Positions 18,251 to 27,969 of a stretch of 64,000 nucleotides of DNA are shown here, one piece after another (the first letter of the stretch is position 1; every line of letters starts with the position of its first letter). Below the pieces are notes generated by a model. That model had not been told where the DNA came from, did no database searches, and saw only the letters and a program-made list of their open reading frames with translations. A program made the position numbers and the translations under genes. Location: NCBI RefSeq assembly GCF_900100785.1, contig NZ_FNCP01000003.1, positions 124,001-188,000 on the forward strand, written 5' to 3'. The stretch is from Desulfosporosinus hippei DSM 8344 (lineage in GTDB: Bacteria; Bacillota; Desulfitobacteriia; Desulfitobacteriales; Desulfitobacteriaceae).

Positions 18251-19267
18251 CTACACCTCTTTCTTAGAATATTTAATACGCGGATCAAGGAATCCATAAA
18301 TCACATCGACCAATAAATTCATCAGAACAAAGATAGTAGCCACAAGCAAGACCACACCCTGTACTACGGGGAAATCAGACTTGAGAATACAGGCCACAGT
18401 ATAGGCCCCAATTCCCGGCCAGGAGAAAACCGTTTCCGTGAGCACAGCTCCACCAAGTAAACTCCCCAACTGCAAACCGATAACTGTTATGATGGGAATT
18501 AATCCGTTTCGTAAAGCATGTCTGACAATTACGCGGCTTTCATCAATTCCTTTAGCTCTGGCAGTACGAATATAATCCTGCTGCAAGGTATCTAACATGC
18601 TGGAACGAGTCATTCTAGTGATGATCGCCATGGAATACATGGCTAGAGCACTGGCAGGTAGAATTATGTGCTGCAAAGCGTCTTTAAAGGAGTCCATATT
18701 ACCGGTCACCAGACTGTCCACCAAATAAAATCCGGTTACTCGGATAGGCTGTAAGAGGGGGTCGATTCTCCCATTGGAGGGAAGCCAGTGTAAAACCCCC
18801 GAAAAAAGGATGATAAGCAGAATACCTAGCCAGAAAATTGGCATGGACACTCCGACCAGCGCCAACAACATACCGGCATTATCGAAAATAGAGTTCTTTT
18901 TAACAGCAGAAATTACACCTATAATGATGCCAAATAAGGAGGCCAGGACGATTGCTACAAGAGCCAACTCGATGGTGGCAGGAAAACGAGTAAATATCTC
19001 TTTAGTAACTGAGGTTTTGGTATAGTAGGAAGTACCCAAGTCGCCTGTCAGGGCACCTTTAAGATAATGGAAATATTGCAGGTAGATTGGATCATTCAGG
19101 CCATTAGCCTGACGCCATGCCTCTACAGTTTGCTGCGTTGCGTGCTGTCCCAAAACAATCGGGGCGGGATCAGGTGAAAACACGCGCATGATGAGAAAAA
19201 CAATAATGGATACCCCTATCAGCACGGGAATTAACATCAAGATTCGTTTAATGATATATTTGAGCAT
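18251..19267 (-). CDS. Oligopeptide/dipeptide ABC transporter permease, DppB/OppB type
   Basis: About 338 residues, six membrane segments, with the DppB N-terminal pattern LKYIIKRILMLIPVLIGVSIIVF, the soluble loop GQHATQQTVEAWRQANGLNDP, and the coupling loop DYIRTARAKGIDESRVIVRHALRN. ATG 19267 is preferred over the in-frame TTG at 19276 because AAAGG lies at suitable distance. Forms the membrane channel with the DppC-type partner. Confidence 0.9.
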   Translation of the reverse strand: MLKYIIKRILMLIPVLIGVSIIVFLIMRVFSPDPAPIVLGQHATQQTVEAWRQANGLNDPIYLQYFHYLKGALTGDLGTSYYTKTSVTKEIFTRFPATIELALVAIVLASLFGIIIGVISAVKKNSIFDNAGMLLALVGVSMPIFWLGILLIILFSGVLHWLPSNGRIDPLLQPIRVTGFYLVDSLVTGNMDSFKDALQHIILPASALAMYSMAIITRMTRSSMLDTLQQDYIRTARAKGIDESRVIVRHALRNGLIPIITVIGLQLGSLLGGAVLTETVFSWPGIGAYTVACILKSDFPVVQGVVLLVATIFVLMNLLVDVIYGFLDPRIKYSKKEV

Positions 19268-19356
19268 CAGCAACAACCTTTCGACAAAAACAAAACCGGG
19301 AACCGGAGTTATCCGGTTCTCGGCAGTCTTAAATTATTTAGAAGTATACAAAGATC

Positions 19357-20925
19357 TTATTTCTTCGCTACCCCGGCAAACGGAGTAATGCCAGTCATGT
19401 GGAAATAGAAATTCTCAACGTTAGGCTTGTAGGCGCAAAGAGTTTGGGCGTGGGAAATTGGGAGCCATGCAGCATCAGCTGCTGCAATTTTTTCCAGTTG
19501 AGTGTAGATTGCATTTCGATCTGACCCTGCAGGAGTCGTTAGACCTTTGGCGATTAAGCCGTTGAATTGATCATTTTTGTAGAGAGCGATGTTCATGGTT
19601 GGGTCATCAACAGATAAGAGATATAAGAAGTTGTCAGGATCCCCATTATCCCCGATCCAACCATAGAAAGCTAAGTCATAATCTCCGGCTTTAAGTTTTT
19701 GTTTATAGGTGGTCCAGTCGAAGGAGTCAATAGTAACTGTAACACCAACTTTAGAAAGGTAGCCTTGAATTGCTTCTGCCAGTGATTGTCCTGTTGCAGC
19801 ATTATAAGGTCTTGGGTTGGTGTAAGTGATCATGTGTATGGAAGTCAAGCCGGCCTCTTTCAAGGTCTTAGCTGCAGCTGTAGGATCATAAGCTACTTGG
19901 GCGATACTCTTGTCATAACCTTCCATAAAGGTTGGCAGAATAGAAGTAGCAGGTTCAGAATAACCTTGATACAGGCTCTTTACTAGTTCCGGAACATTGA
20001 TAGCCTGAGAGACTGCTGCGCGAACCTTTGAATCATTGAAGGGCTTCTTAGAAGTATTATAAGCCATATAGTTGATATTCATTCCAGGAGCCTGGAAAAT
20101 CTTATTGCCGGCATCAGTGATCTGCTTGACAACTGTAGAATCGATGCCATCGATGATATCAGCTTCACCATTGTTTAAAGCAACAACACGAGCAGAGTTG
20201 TCTTTGATGAATTTGAAGATAACATTTTTGGTAATTGCCTTGGTACCCCAGTATTCTTCATTACGATCTAACACTATGTTTTGATCTTTTTCCCATTTAA
20301 CAAATTTGTAGGGGCCGGTACCAACAGGTGCCTGGTTAACATTATTGTTATTATCTTTTAAGGCCTTGGGACTGATGATTGGAGCAGCCATGATCATTGC
20401 TAAATTATTCAGCAACGGTGTGCTGGGAGATGTCAAATTAATTTTAACCGTTTTAGCGTCAACAACCTCAACATTTTTTACAGAACCGTAAACGAAAGGC
20501 GCATAAGCCATATCTTCGGTCACTTGTGGAGGCAATTGACGGTCAATGTTAAACTTTACGGCTTCTGCATTAAAGTCAGTGCCATCATGGAATTTTACGC
20601 CCTCTTGAAGGTGGAAAGTATAGCTAAGACCATCGGGACTAATTTCCCAGCTTTTCGCTAAAGAAGGTTCTACTTTGGTGGAATCTTGGTTGTACTTTAA
20701 AAGACCTTCATAAATGTTGCTCATTACCTTTGCCGACTCACCGTCGTCAACAAGTGCAGGATCCAGTCCTCTAGGCTCAGCACCTTGAGCATAAATCAGG
20801 GTATCGCTGGCTTTTGGTGCAGTGCTACCCTCTGGGTTTGCTTTGCTGCCTCCACAACCCGTTAAGGAAACTAGGATAAGCGTTGCAGATAGAGCAAGGG
20901 CCATAATTCTCTTAACTTTTCTCAT
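19357..20925 (-). CDS. Peptide ABC transporter substrate-binding lipoprotein (SBP_bac_5 family)
   Basis: About 522 residues. Lipoprotein signal peptide with SLTGCGGS lipobox, then the family 5 pattern: EPRGLDPALVDDGESAKVMSN, LAKSWEISPDGLSYTFHLQE, VKFHDGTDFNAEAVKFNIDR. Start ATG 20925 follows AGGAGGAAGAA; the ORF extends further upstream but those codons lie before this ribosome binding site. First gene of the transporter operon. The ligand (di- or oligopeptide, or nickel/haem chelate, which use the same family) cannot be told from sequence. Confidence 0.9.
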   Translation of the reverse strand: MRKVKRIMALALSATLILVSLTGCGGSKANPEGSTAPKASDTLIYAQGAEPRGLDPALVDDGESAKVMSNIYEGLLKYNQDSTKVEPSLAKSWEISPDGLSYTFHLQEGVKFHDGTDFNAEAVKFNIDRQLPPQVTEDMAYAPFVYGSVKNVEVVDAKTVKINLTSPSTPLLNNLAMIMAAPIISPKALKDNNNNVNQAPVGTGPYKFVKWEKDQNIVLDRNEEYWGTKAITKNVIFKFIKDNSARVVALNNGEADIIDGIDSTVVKQITDAGNKIFQAPGMNINYMAYNTSKKPFNDSKVRAAVSQAINVPELVKSLYQGYSEPATSILPTFMEGYDKSIAQVAYDPTAAAKTLKEAGLTSIHMITYTNPRPYNAATGQSLAEAIQGYLSKVGVTVTIDSFDWTTYKQKLKAGDYDLAFYGWIGDNGDPDNFLYLLSVDDPTMNIALYKNDQFNGLIAKGLTTPAGSDRNAIYTQLEKIAAADAAWLPISHAQTLCAYKPNVENFYFHMTGITPFAGVAKK

Positions 20926-21097
20926 TTTCTTCCTCCTACTTTTTCTTTGAATTAGAAAATATTTCATATTTTCTGTGAATTTGTAGTACCACCCCTAGAT
21001 GTTTTCCCTAATTATAACAAAATGGCTAGGTCAACTAAAGAAATAAAAAAGAGAAAAAGTAGAATTGATTATTACATGTCGAATCTAAAGAGAAGAA

Positions 21098-21127
21098 AAT
21101 CCCCTAATGATCCTTCCTTAGGGGATT
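21098..21127 (-). terminator. Terminator after the two-component system
   Basis: AATCCCCTAA/TTAGGGGATT stem (10 bp) with an 10-nt loop, followed on the - strand by TTTTCTTCTCTTT. It lies ~60 bp after the response-regulator stop. Confidence 0.8.
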
Positions 21128-21186
21128 AAATATAAATTAAAATTAACTAGTTTAGGTTGTATTAATTGAGGGTGAATCACGTTAAA

Positions 21187-21813
21187 TCAGATCCAACAAT
21201 ATCGATTCTTCGGTCTTCCTATCTTTTGATAACTGGGAATTGACTGTACCTTACCATTTTGAACAAGATAGGTAAGATATCGATACACTGTCGGAACGGC
21301 TAATGATAATTCTTTGGAAATCTGTTCCACTGTAGTAGGTTGTTGGCAGTCAGTGAGATATCGCTCTATATAGGAAAGGGTCGATTTGCTGATACCTTTG
21401 GTTACAAAGACTTCGTACTGCATTATTGGTTGTGCTTGAACTGCCTTTGTCATATCTAACAATCGCATATGCAATTGGACGCGAGCAATTAAGTCTGGTG
21501 CTTTCACGGGTTTAAGGGCAAAATCAGTGGCCCCTGCATCTAAAAAACGATCGGCAATTTCCTGCCTTTCATCGACTGTCAGTACTAGAATAGGTATTTG
21601 CTGATCTTTTTCGCGGATCAAGCGAACTGTTTCTAAACCATCCATTTCCGGCATATGATAGTCCACTAAAATAATATCCGCTCCATGACTTAGGAACCCC
21701 TTAATTCCTGCCCTCCCATTGGGATAGGAGACGGGATCCCATCCGGCAAATGTAAATATTTCACTTAAGGTATAGCGCAATGACTGCTCATCATCCATAA
21801 TTATTATTCTCAT
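21187..21813 (-). CDS. CitB/DcuR-like response regulator
   Basis: About 208 residues. Receiver domain ~1-115 with acidic pocket D7-D8, phospho-acceptor D51 (ILVDYHMPEMDG), T~81 and K~103 (ALKPVKAP). The C-terminal winged HTH (TTVEQISKELSLAVPTVYRYLTYLVQNGKV) resembles the CitB/DcuR/DctR class that controls organic-acid uptake and use. ATG 21813 overlaps the kinase stop (ATGA) and has GGGAG upstream; the longer frame to 21843 would run inside the kinase gene. Its targets are unknown; the neighbouring transporter operon lies downstream on the same strand but behind a terminator. Confidence 0.85.
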   Translation of the reverse strand: MRIIIMDDEQSLRYTLSEIFTFAGWDPVSYPNGRAGIKGFLSHGADIILVDYHMPEMDGLETVRLIREKDQQIPILVLTVDERQEIADRFLDAGATDFALKPVKAPDLIARVQLHMRLLDMTKAVQAQPIMQYEVFVTKGISKSTLSYIERYLTDCQQPTTVEQISKELSLAVPTVYRYLTYLVQNGKVQSIPSYQKIGRPKNRYCWI

Positions 21814-23141
21814 TGGCTTTCTCCCAGTGGCAGGGTTATCCAAACCTTTGTTCCCTGACCGACTTCACTTTTTATATTAACATATCCCTCATGTCCTTCC
21901 GCAACCTGTCGCACAAAAGCTAAACCAAATCCGGGGTGGTTTTTAGTGCTGTATCCTGTCTTCCAAATCCGTTTTACGTCATTTTCCGAAATACCGTAGC
22001 CATTGTCTTCCACCTCTAATTTCACAGAGTTTCCCAATGTTTTGGCGCGTAAAACAACCCTTCCGTTCTCTCGATCTTGAATGGCATCCAAGGCGTTATC
22101 AATTAAATTTATAATTGCCCGAGTTAATCTGATTTTATTAATGTATAGATTTGATTGAGGCTCTCCATCCAATTCAATATCAACGGATAAATTTGTGCCG
22201 CTTAAACGACTAGCCCGAATATAATCGATTAGCTCTTTAAGTTCACACCAATTCTTCCGATCCTCGTACAAAATTTCCGAAACCATTTTGCTCATTGAAT
22301 TAATGGAGCCATAGATAGTTTGACAGTATTCCTTCAGCTTAGGATCAGGCCAGCGGGTCTCCATCAATGACACCAATCCCTCAATAGTAGCAAGGGGAGT
22401 TTTGAGATCATGGACAAGATGGAGGACTTCACGTCCTGAGCGAGATTCATTAGCTTCAAGCTTGGCACGAAGCAAATCTTGCGAGATTGTCCACCTTTCC
22501 ATATATAAAATCAAGTAAATCCATAAAGTTATGGCACTGGCAACAAAAATAAAAAATAACACATTGGCATAAAGTGTTAGAACTTGACCAAATCCGATTT
22601 GTATAGCAACTTGTTTTATTTTAATAGATAATGAACCTTGTCCGAAACCATAAGGCGTCAGAAAAGGAACCTGATTCAACCAGGCAACACCAAAAATTAA
22701 TTGGGAGAAAACCAATAGTTTCATCCCCATATTTAATTTTTGTTTGCTCAATGCCTGCATCACCACAATCGATATCCAAAGAAAAATATCAGTAGCTCCA
22801 AAACTATAGTTTAATGGGGTAAGTTGATTAACGATTATATAAGCAAGGGGAACCGCTGTCAGGGGAATGATGGTTTTGAATCTCGGGCAATTTAAAGCCT
22901 CGGCCATCCCGTCACCTAACATCACGACACTTAGGAACTGAGGAATTGAAACAATGGTATTAATTGACACAATGAGAAAAGCATTAAACATTAACGCACT
23001 ACCATCTGTTTTCTGGTTCATCGTTTGGAGTAATTGATCTAATTCGATGAGCTGTGGCTTTAACCAATAAGGAATTAAGATGCCCAGCAGAAAAAATCCA
23101 ATTCCTATCCATATCTTCCTTGATTTAATAACTCTTCCCAC
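21810..23141 (-). CDS. Membrane sensor histidine kinase, partner of the CitB-like regulator
   Basis: About 443 residues. Multi-pass N-terminal membrane domain (about six segments, ~8-225), H-box VLHLVHDLKTPLATIEGL with phospho-His ~244, N-box NLIDNALDAI, G1 VEDNGYGIS and G2 GFGLAFVRQVAEGH. I place the start at GTG 23141 because GAAAGGA lies ~10 nt before it; the ORF opens at 23186 but those first 15 residues are rich in polar residues and lack a ribosome binding site. The lack of an extracellular sensor domain suggests sensing within the membrane. Confidence 0.82.
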   Translation of the reverse strand: MGRVIKSRKIWIGIGFFLLGILIPYWLKPQLIELDQLLQTMNQKTDGSALMFNAFLIVSINTIVSIPQFLSVVMLGDGMAEALNCPRFKTIIPLTAVPLAYIIVNQLTPLNYSFGATDIFLWISIVVMQALSKQKLNMGMKLLVFSQLIFGVAWLNQVPFLTPYGFGQGSLSIKIKQVAIQIGFGQVLTLYANVLFFIFVASAITLWIYLILYMERWTISQDLLRAKLEANESRSGREVLHLVHDLKTPLATIEGLVSLMETRWPDPKLKEYCQTIYGSINSMSKMVSEILYEDRKNWCELKELIDYIRASRLSGTNLSVDIELDGEPQSNLYINKIRLTRAIINLIDNALDAIQDRENGRVVLRAKTLGNSVKLEVEDNGYGISENDVKRIWKTGYSTKNHPGFGLAFVRQVAEGHEGYVNIKSEVGQGTKVWITLPLGESQ

Positions 23142-23353
23142 GGAATTACCATCCTTTCTCCTTAGATTATTATAACATGTAATCAAAATACAGATAATTT
23201 TATTTCTGCCATGGCGTACTTAACCTTTTTCCATATTTGCCAAGGTGTTCTGGCTTATTATTAATTCAGTGCATACCTCCAGCGAAGTAGAATAAGGGCT
23301 CCTACAAGATTCTGCTCAGGCACTTCTGATATCTTCGCTTAGATAATTATGAA

Positions 23354-23395
23354 AAAAGCTTTGAAACCATTAATCTTTATGGTCTCAAAGCTTTT
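23354..23395 (-). terminator. Terminator of the riboswitch-controlled chemoreceptor gene
   Basis: A 17-bp stem, AAAAGCTTTGAAACCAT paired with ATGGTCTCAAAGCTTTT (one mismatch), is followed on the - strand by a T-run. It is ~60 bp past the chemoreceptor stop. Confidence 0.85.
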
Positions 23396-23452
23396 AATTA
23401 ATTATGTTCATTTTAAGTTTTAGCTTAAATAGCTAAAACAAAACGCAATTGC

Positions 23453-25531
23453 TTAAATCTTAAATTTACCTACCAGATAGGAAAGGTTTTCGCCTATTTT
23501 GGCTAAAGCCTCTGCAGATTGGCTTACTGAATTCATTGTAATCGCCTGTTCCTCTGAGGAAGCCGAAACCTCTTGGGTACTTGCAGCCGTTTGTTCAGCA
23601 ATAACTCCAATCTCCTCGACTGATCTAACAGCTTGCTCACTCCCCTCGGCCATTAATTTAGTTGCTTCGGTAACTTGCTGGATTTGCTCAACCACCGTAT
23701 TAATCTCCGAAACAATAGTTTGGAACGAATCCCCTGCTAGAGCAACAGCCTCTACGCCAGCAGATACTTCTGCCTTCCCTTTTTGCATAACTCCAACGGC
23801 GCGTTCAGTTTCATACTGAATGTTTCCGATCAAAGTGGAGATCTGGGCAGCGGACATTGAAGACTGTTCTGCAAGTTTCCGTACCTCCTCAGCCACTACA
23901 GCAAAGCCTCTTCCTTGCTCCCCCGCCCTTGCTGCCTCAATAGCAGCGTTTAAGGCCAACAGATTGGTCTGTGAGGCAATCCCGGTAATCACATCAACGA
24001 TTTGTCCGATTTGGCTGGACTGTTCACCTAACTGAGAAATAACTTCTGCAGTTTGGTCATTAACCTCCCGGATTTTCTCAATCTTCTCCACAGCATTTCT
24101 TGCTTGAAGGGCACCCAGTTCTGCCGCTTGAGCCGCGTTATCACTACTATGACTCACAATCTCAGCATTTTCCGCAACTTGTTGGGCATGTGTGGAAAGT
24201 TGCTTGATTATTTTTCCGGTTTCCCCCACTGAAATAGCTTGCTCTGACGCCCCCGAGGCAAGTTGTCCCAGTGTACCAGCGACTTGTTCGCTGGCAGCTG
24301 TAGCTTCTTCTGCTGCAGCCGATAGTTCTTCACTCGTAGCGCCCAGAGTACTTGCAGTGTCGGCAACTTCCCTGACAATAGTATGAATGTCCCCAATAAA
24401 CTGATTAAAGTGTTCCGAAAGTTTACCTACCTCATCATTACTTGTAATATTTAACCGTTTGGTTAAGTCGCCGTCCCCTTGTGAGATATCCTTTAACACA
24501 TCGCTGGTCTTTACAATAGGTTTAGTAATTCTTTCTGAAACTATAAATATGACCAGCCCAATTGCGAACAATGCGACTATCGCAACAATGATTGAAAAAT
24601 TGCGAATGGAATTAGCTTGCTCCAAGATCGTCGCCATTGGAACATTAATAACAAGGGACCAGGGCGTTGTCGTTCGACCAATCGTCACTGGCACATAGAA
24701 TCTGTAATACTCATTATTGGATATCGTGTAATTCTTCCCTGCTTTAATTGTTTCCAACGCAGCTAAATCATCAAGATCATTACCGATTTTATTAGGGTCA
24801 GGGTTTGATACGTACTTACCGTCATGGGAAACAAGACACGCATATCCGGTATTAAAAGGTTTTATCTCGGAAATTGTCTTCTGGATAGTGTCTAAAGCTA
24901 TATCTGCTCCAATCGCTCCAACAAATGTACTGTCTCCATTAATCAGTATAGGTTCAACTAGGCTGATCATAAGGACTTCCTTACCCTGCACCGTGTACTG
25001 GATAGGATTAGTAACAGTCTCTTCCTGAGTTTTTTTAGGTGTTAAGTAAAAATCCCCTACACCCGGCGTATCATAATCCACGAGAGCTTCGACTTTAATA
25101 TCTCCTGCTGCTCTATTCCAATAGGGGATGAATCGACCGGTTTTATCATGGCCTGGTTGGTTTACATGATCCGGGTCTTTCCCGTCCAGGGCATTCGGCT
25201 CCCATACTGTCCAGGTTCCCAGAAAATCTTGGTTGTCGTTCAAAACGCTTAGGATCATAGAATTCATCGTTCCACGATCAGTGTTGTTGGCCTCCTTAAG
25301 GCCTTCAAAGGTTGAGCCTAATGTTCTCACAGTATCCATAGGAACATTTAACTCATTCGTTACTTGATTAGCATATTGATATGCGGTGTGTGTAGCCGTT
25401 TCATAAGCAGCATTCTTCGCCATTTCGACAGATTTTGTCGATACAAGCAATATAACGCAAACAAACGAAACTAAAACGACTATGCCTGTTGAGAGTAATA
25501 TTTTGTTCCTCAGTTTCAAATCCCTTATCAT
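23453..25531 (-). CDS. Methyl-accepting chemotaxis protein with dCache ligand domain
   Basis: 692 residues. TM1 ~10-30, a double-Cache periplasmic domain ~35-290 ([31 protein letters not shown]), TM2 ~305-328, HAMP ~330-385, and a cytoplasmic signalling domain with the hairpin tip [20 protein letters not shown] and [16 protein letters not shown]. It senses a small extracellular ligand (often an amino or organic acid for dCache) and controls CheA. AAGGGG lies before ATG 25531. The gene is preceded by a c-di-GMP-I riboswitch with terminator, so its synthesis is probably tied to c-di-GMP level. Confidence 0.92.
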   Translation of the reverse strand: MIRDLKLRNKILLSTGIVVLVSFVCVILLVSTKSVEMAKNAAYETATHTAYQYANQVTNELNVPMDTVRTLGSTFEGLKEANNTDRGTMNSMILSVLNDNQDFLGTWTVWEPNALDGKDPDHVNQPGHDKTGRFIPYWNRAAGDIKVEALVDYDTPGVGDFYLTPKKTQEETVTNPIQYTVQGKEVLMISLVEPILINGDSTFVGAIGADIALDTIQKTISEIKPFNTGYACLVSHDGKYVSNPDPNKIGNDLDDLAALETIKAGKNYTISNNEYYRFYVPVTIGRTTTPWSLVINVPMATILEQANSIRNFSIIVAIVALFAIGLVIFIVSERITKPIVKTSDVLKDISQGDGDLTKRLNITSNDEVGKLSEHFNQFIGDIHTIVREVADTASTLGATSEELSAAAEEATAASEQVAGTLGQLASGASEQAISVGETGKIIKQLSTHAQQVAENAEIVSHSSDNAAQAAELGALQARNAVEKIEKIREVNDQTAEVISQLGEQSSQIGQIVDVITGIASQTNLLALNAAIEAARAGEQGRGFAVVAEEVRKLAEQSSMSAAQISTLIGNIQYETERAVGVMQKGKAEVSAGVEAVALAGDSFQTIVSEINTVVEQIQQVTEATKLMAEGSEQAVRSVEEIGVIAEQTAASTQEVSASSEEQAITMNSVSQSAEALAKIGENLSYLVGKFKI

Positions 25532-25617
25532 TTTTATTCCCCTTCCTAGAGTTTTGGGTATTTAAAAAACAAGATTCCTTCAAGCTTATTTACTGCCTAA
25601 ACTAGTCCCCCCAATAA

Positions 25618-25735
25618 AAAAAGCCGCCGAATTCAAACGATCGGCGACAGATTTTGTTCGGTAACCCGGCTATCTTATACATTAATGAAGACCCGTGGCT
25701 TTGCGTCCCCAGTTTTCACTGGGTTTGCTCTTATC
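25618..25735 (-). ncRNA. c-di-GMP-I (GEMM-I) riboswitch with transcription terminator
   Basis: On the - strand the leader reads GAGCAAACCC...GGGGACGCAAAGCCACGGGT...GATAGCCGGGTTACCG, which holds the invariant GEMM-I pieces: GGGACGCAAAGCC and GATAGCcGGGTTACC, with a GNRA-like GTGAAAAC tip in P2. Directly after the aptamer is a terminator stem CGCCGA/TCGGCG (25641-25646 with 25625-25630) followed by seven Ts (25616-25622). It lies ~85-200 nt upstream of the chemoreceptor ATG. Whether c-di-GMP turns transcription on or off was not worked out; the anti-terminator pairing needs folding. Confidence 0.88.
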
Positions 25736-25937
25736 GCAGAATATAAAATTATTCACATCCATTATTGAGACTATCCAAGTGACCTAATATGATAAATCGC
25801 AATTAAATATAACATATATCTACATATTGTTACAATAATTTTATTTAGAATTTTTTTGATTGCGATACTATAGCTTCCAGCCGGTACGGCTAAGTTTAGT
25901 CCCCAAAATAGGCCATAGTACATACCTTAGTATATAA

Positions 25938-26915
25938 ATGAATGACATCCTCAGGTCTAATCTCCCATTAGAAGGGCTGGCAAATACTATGATAATTGGC
26001 ATACCCAGAGCACTTCTATATCACAAATACAAGCACCTCTGGAAAAGTTTTTTTAATGAATTAGGCATCGATTATATCGTTAGTCCGGATACAAACAAAG
26101 AAATTCTTCGCAAAGGTTCAGCCTACTCTATTGATGAATCCTGCTTATCTTCTAAGATCTACCTGGGGCATGTGGAATGGTTGTTGGATAAATGTGACTA
26201 TATTCTCATTCCCCGCTTTTCAGATTATAGTAGAAATGGCACGGTATGTCCCAAGTTTCTGGCGATTTATGATTTAGTAGCCAACACTTTCAGAGACAGA
26301 TCTATAAATTTATTATCTTATAGCATTAATCCGAAGGTTACTCATGTTGAAATGGCCGCCTTTCTTAAATTGGGCAAAATCCTGGACAAAAAGAAGTCTC
26401 AAAGTCTATATGCCTACCTGAAAGCCAAACAGGCAGAAAAAAGGGCGCATTTGCTAGAGATAACTGAACAAGAGCGTCTACTCCACGAAAGTAAGCTGAA
26501 GATTTTAGTGATAGCTCACCGCTATAATATTTGGGACAAATATATCGGCGAACCTATCCTCAACATTCTGCGAGAGCAAGGGACTGTTCCGATTATTGGC
26601 GATATCGCTCCCCAAAAAGAGACCTTAGCTAATTATACCCAGATCAGCGAGACATTGCCCTGGGTCTTTAATAGGGAGCTTGTCGGCTCCATACCCATTT
26701 ATAAAGACCTTGTCGACGGTATTATCCTTATGAGTGCCTTTCCTTGTGGACCGGACTCCCTAGTTAACGAGATCCTTATCCGACGAGTCAAGGATAAACC
26801 TATTCTTAATCTCATGATTGACGGACAAGAGGGAAACACCGGAATGGAGACCCGTTTGGAAAGTTTTATCGATATTATCCGGTTTAAAAAGGATGAATGC
26901 CATGGAAGAAATTAA
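25938..26915 (+). CDS. 2-hydroxyacyl-CoA dehydratase-like protein (DUF2229-type), first of a pair
   Basis: 325 residues. The typical family opening IGIPRALLYHKYKHLWKSFF begins at residue 19, so ATG 25989 is an alternative start. Cys-containing segments IDESCLSSK, GTVCPKFLAIYD and SAFPCGPDS suit iron-sulfur ligation, and GQEGNTGMETRLESF is the conserved C-terminal motif of the dehydratase-like/CoA-activase-associated family. Such proteins normally form part of a ~1400-residue activase fusion in Firmicutes; here the parts are separate genes. Followed by the second homologue with 14-nt overlap. The substrate is unknown. Confidence 0.75.
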   Translation: MNDILRSNLPLEGLANTMIIGIPRALLYHKYKHLWKSFFNELGIDYIVSPDTNKEILRKGSAYSIDESCLSSKIYLGHVEWLLDKCDYILIPRFSDYSRNGTVCPKFLAIYDLVANTFRDRSINLLSYSINPKVTHVEMAAFLKLGKILDKKKSQSLYAYLKAKQAEKRAHLLEITEQERLLHESKLKILVIAHRYNIWDKYIGEPILNILREQGTVPIIGDIAPQKETLANYTQISETLPWVFNRELVGSIPIYKDLVDGIILMSAFPCGPDSLVNEILIRRVKDKPILNLMIDGQEGNTGMETRLESFIDIIRFKKDECHGRN

Positions 26916-27969
26916 GGCCAGCTACCCTCAGCTAGGAAATTATTGCACTCCTCTAGAGCTCTTATTCACTGAAGGATTTGATGTCAAGTATATTGTTCCT
27001 CCGCCTATCACCAAAAAAACCTTAGCCTTAGGAAGCCGTTACAGCCCTGACTACGTTTGTGCACCTTTTAAATACCATCTGGGAAACTTTATCGAGACGA
27101 TTGAGGCAGGCGCAAACACCCTTGTCCAAACCGGCGGAGTATGCCGGTTACAATATTACGGAGAACTTCATGAGCAAATTCTTCAGGATTTGGGCTATAG
27201 AGTTCATTTCGTAAACATGTCCAAGGTTCAAGACACCAACCCTCTTACCTTTTACAATGGCTTAAAAGAGATAAATCCCCAGATGTCTTTGCAAAAAATA
27301 GGGAGGATTCTGCCTGTTGTGTTGAAGATGTTTGAATACATCGACGAGGCGGAAAACTTTATTCGCAAGAACATTGGTTTTGAAAGTAGCAAGGGAGCTT
27401 TTGAGAAAGTTCACGCTGCCTTTCTGGGGGATCTGCGCACTGTCCGTAACAAGAAAGAGCTTAAGAGCACTTACCGGGACTATATGAAGCTGTTCAAAGG
27501 AATTGAAATAAACAAGCCTACAGATCCTCTTAAAGTAGGAATCGTCGGAGAATACTACACCATAATGGAGCCTTTTAGCAATCATTATCTCGAGAAAGAA
27601 CTGGCCCGAATGGGTATTGTCGTTGACAGATGGATGAACGTAACAAACACTCTGATCCATTATCCAAAAAAACAAATACAAAAGCAGATAAAAGATTATG
27701 CCGAATATCCTTGGGTGGCTACCAGCATGGCAACCATAGACCGCGCTTTAGAGTTTGCCAGAAAGGGTTATGATGGCATCATTCATGTCAAGTCCTTCGG
27801 CTGTACTCCGGAAATCGATGCGATGCCGATTCTCCAGAATATCAGCAAAGATTATAAAATTCCGATTCTCTATTTTACCTTTGACACTCAAACCAGTGAG
27901 ACAGGGGTCAATACTCGTCTTGAAGCTTTTTATGACATGATCATCATGAGAAAGGAAACAAAGAAATGA
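26902..27969 (+). CDS. 2-hydroxyacyl-CoA dehydratase-like protein, second of a pair
   Basis: About 355 residues. Conserved pieces: YVCAPFKYHLGNF, TGGVCRLQYYGELHEQIL, GIVGEYYTIMEPFSNHYLEKEL, HVKSFGCTPEIDAMP and TFDTQTSETGVNTRLEAF. Cysteines in these places could hold a [4Fe-4S] or double-cubane cluster. Start chosen at ATG 26902, ~9 nt after AAAAAGG; the longer frame would run far into the upstream gene. It ends in an ATGA overlap with the ATPase activase gene, so all three proteins are probably made together and act as one electron-injecting complex. Confidence 0.78.
   Translation: MEEIKASYPQLGNYCTPLELLFTEGFDVKYIVPPPITKKTLALGSRYSPDYVCAPFKYHLGNFIETIEAGANTLVQTGGVCRLQYYGELHEQILQDLGYRVHFVNMSKVQDTNPLTFYNGLKEINPQMSLQKIGRILPVVLKMFEYIDEAENFIRKNIGFESSKGAFEKVHAAFLGDLRTVRNKKELKSTYRDYMKLFKGIEINKPTDPLKVGIVGEYYTIMEPFSNHYLEKELARMGIVVDRWMNVTNTLIHYPKKQIQKQIKDYAEYPWVATSMATIDRALEFARKGYDGIIHVKSFGCTPEIDAMPILQNISKDYKIPILYFTFDTQTSETGVNTRLEAFYDMIIMRKETKK

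Noticed and set aside
15299-20925. Peptide transporter as part of the NRPS cluster
   Set aside because: A strong terminator lies between them and the transporter is a complete importer-type operon, so functional linkage is not supported.
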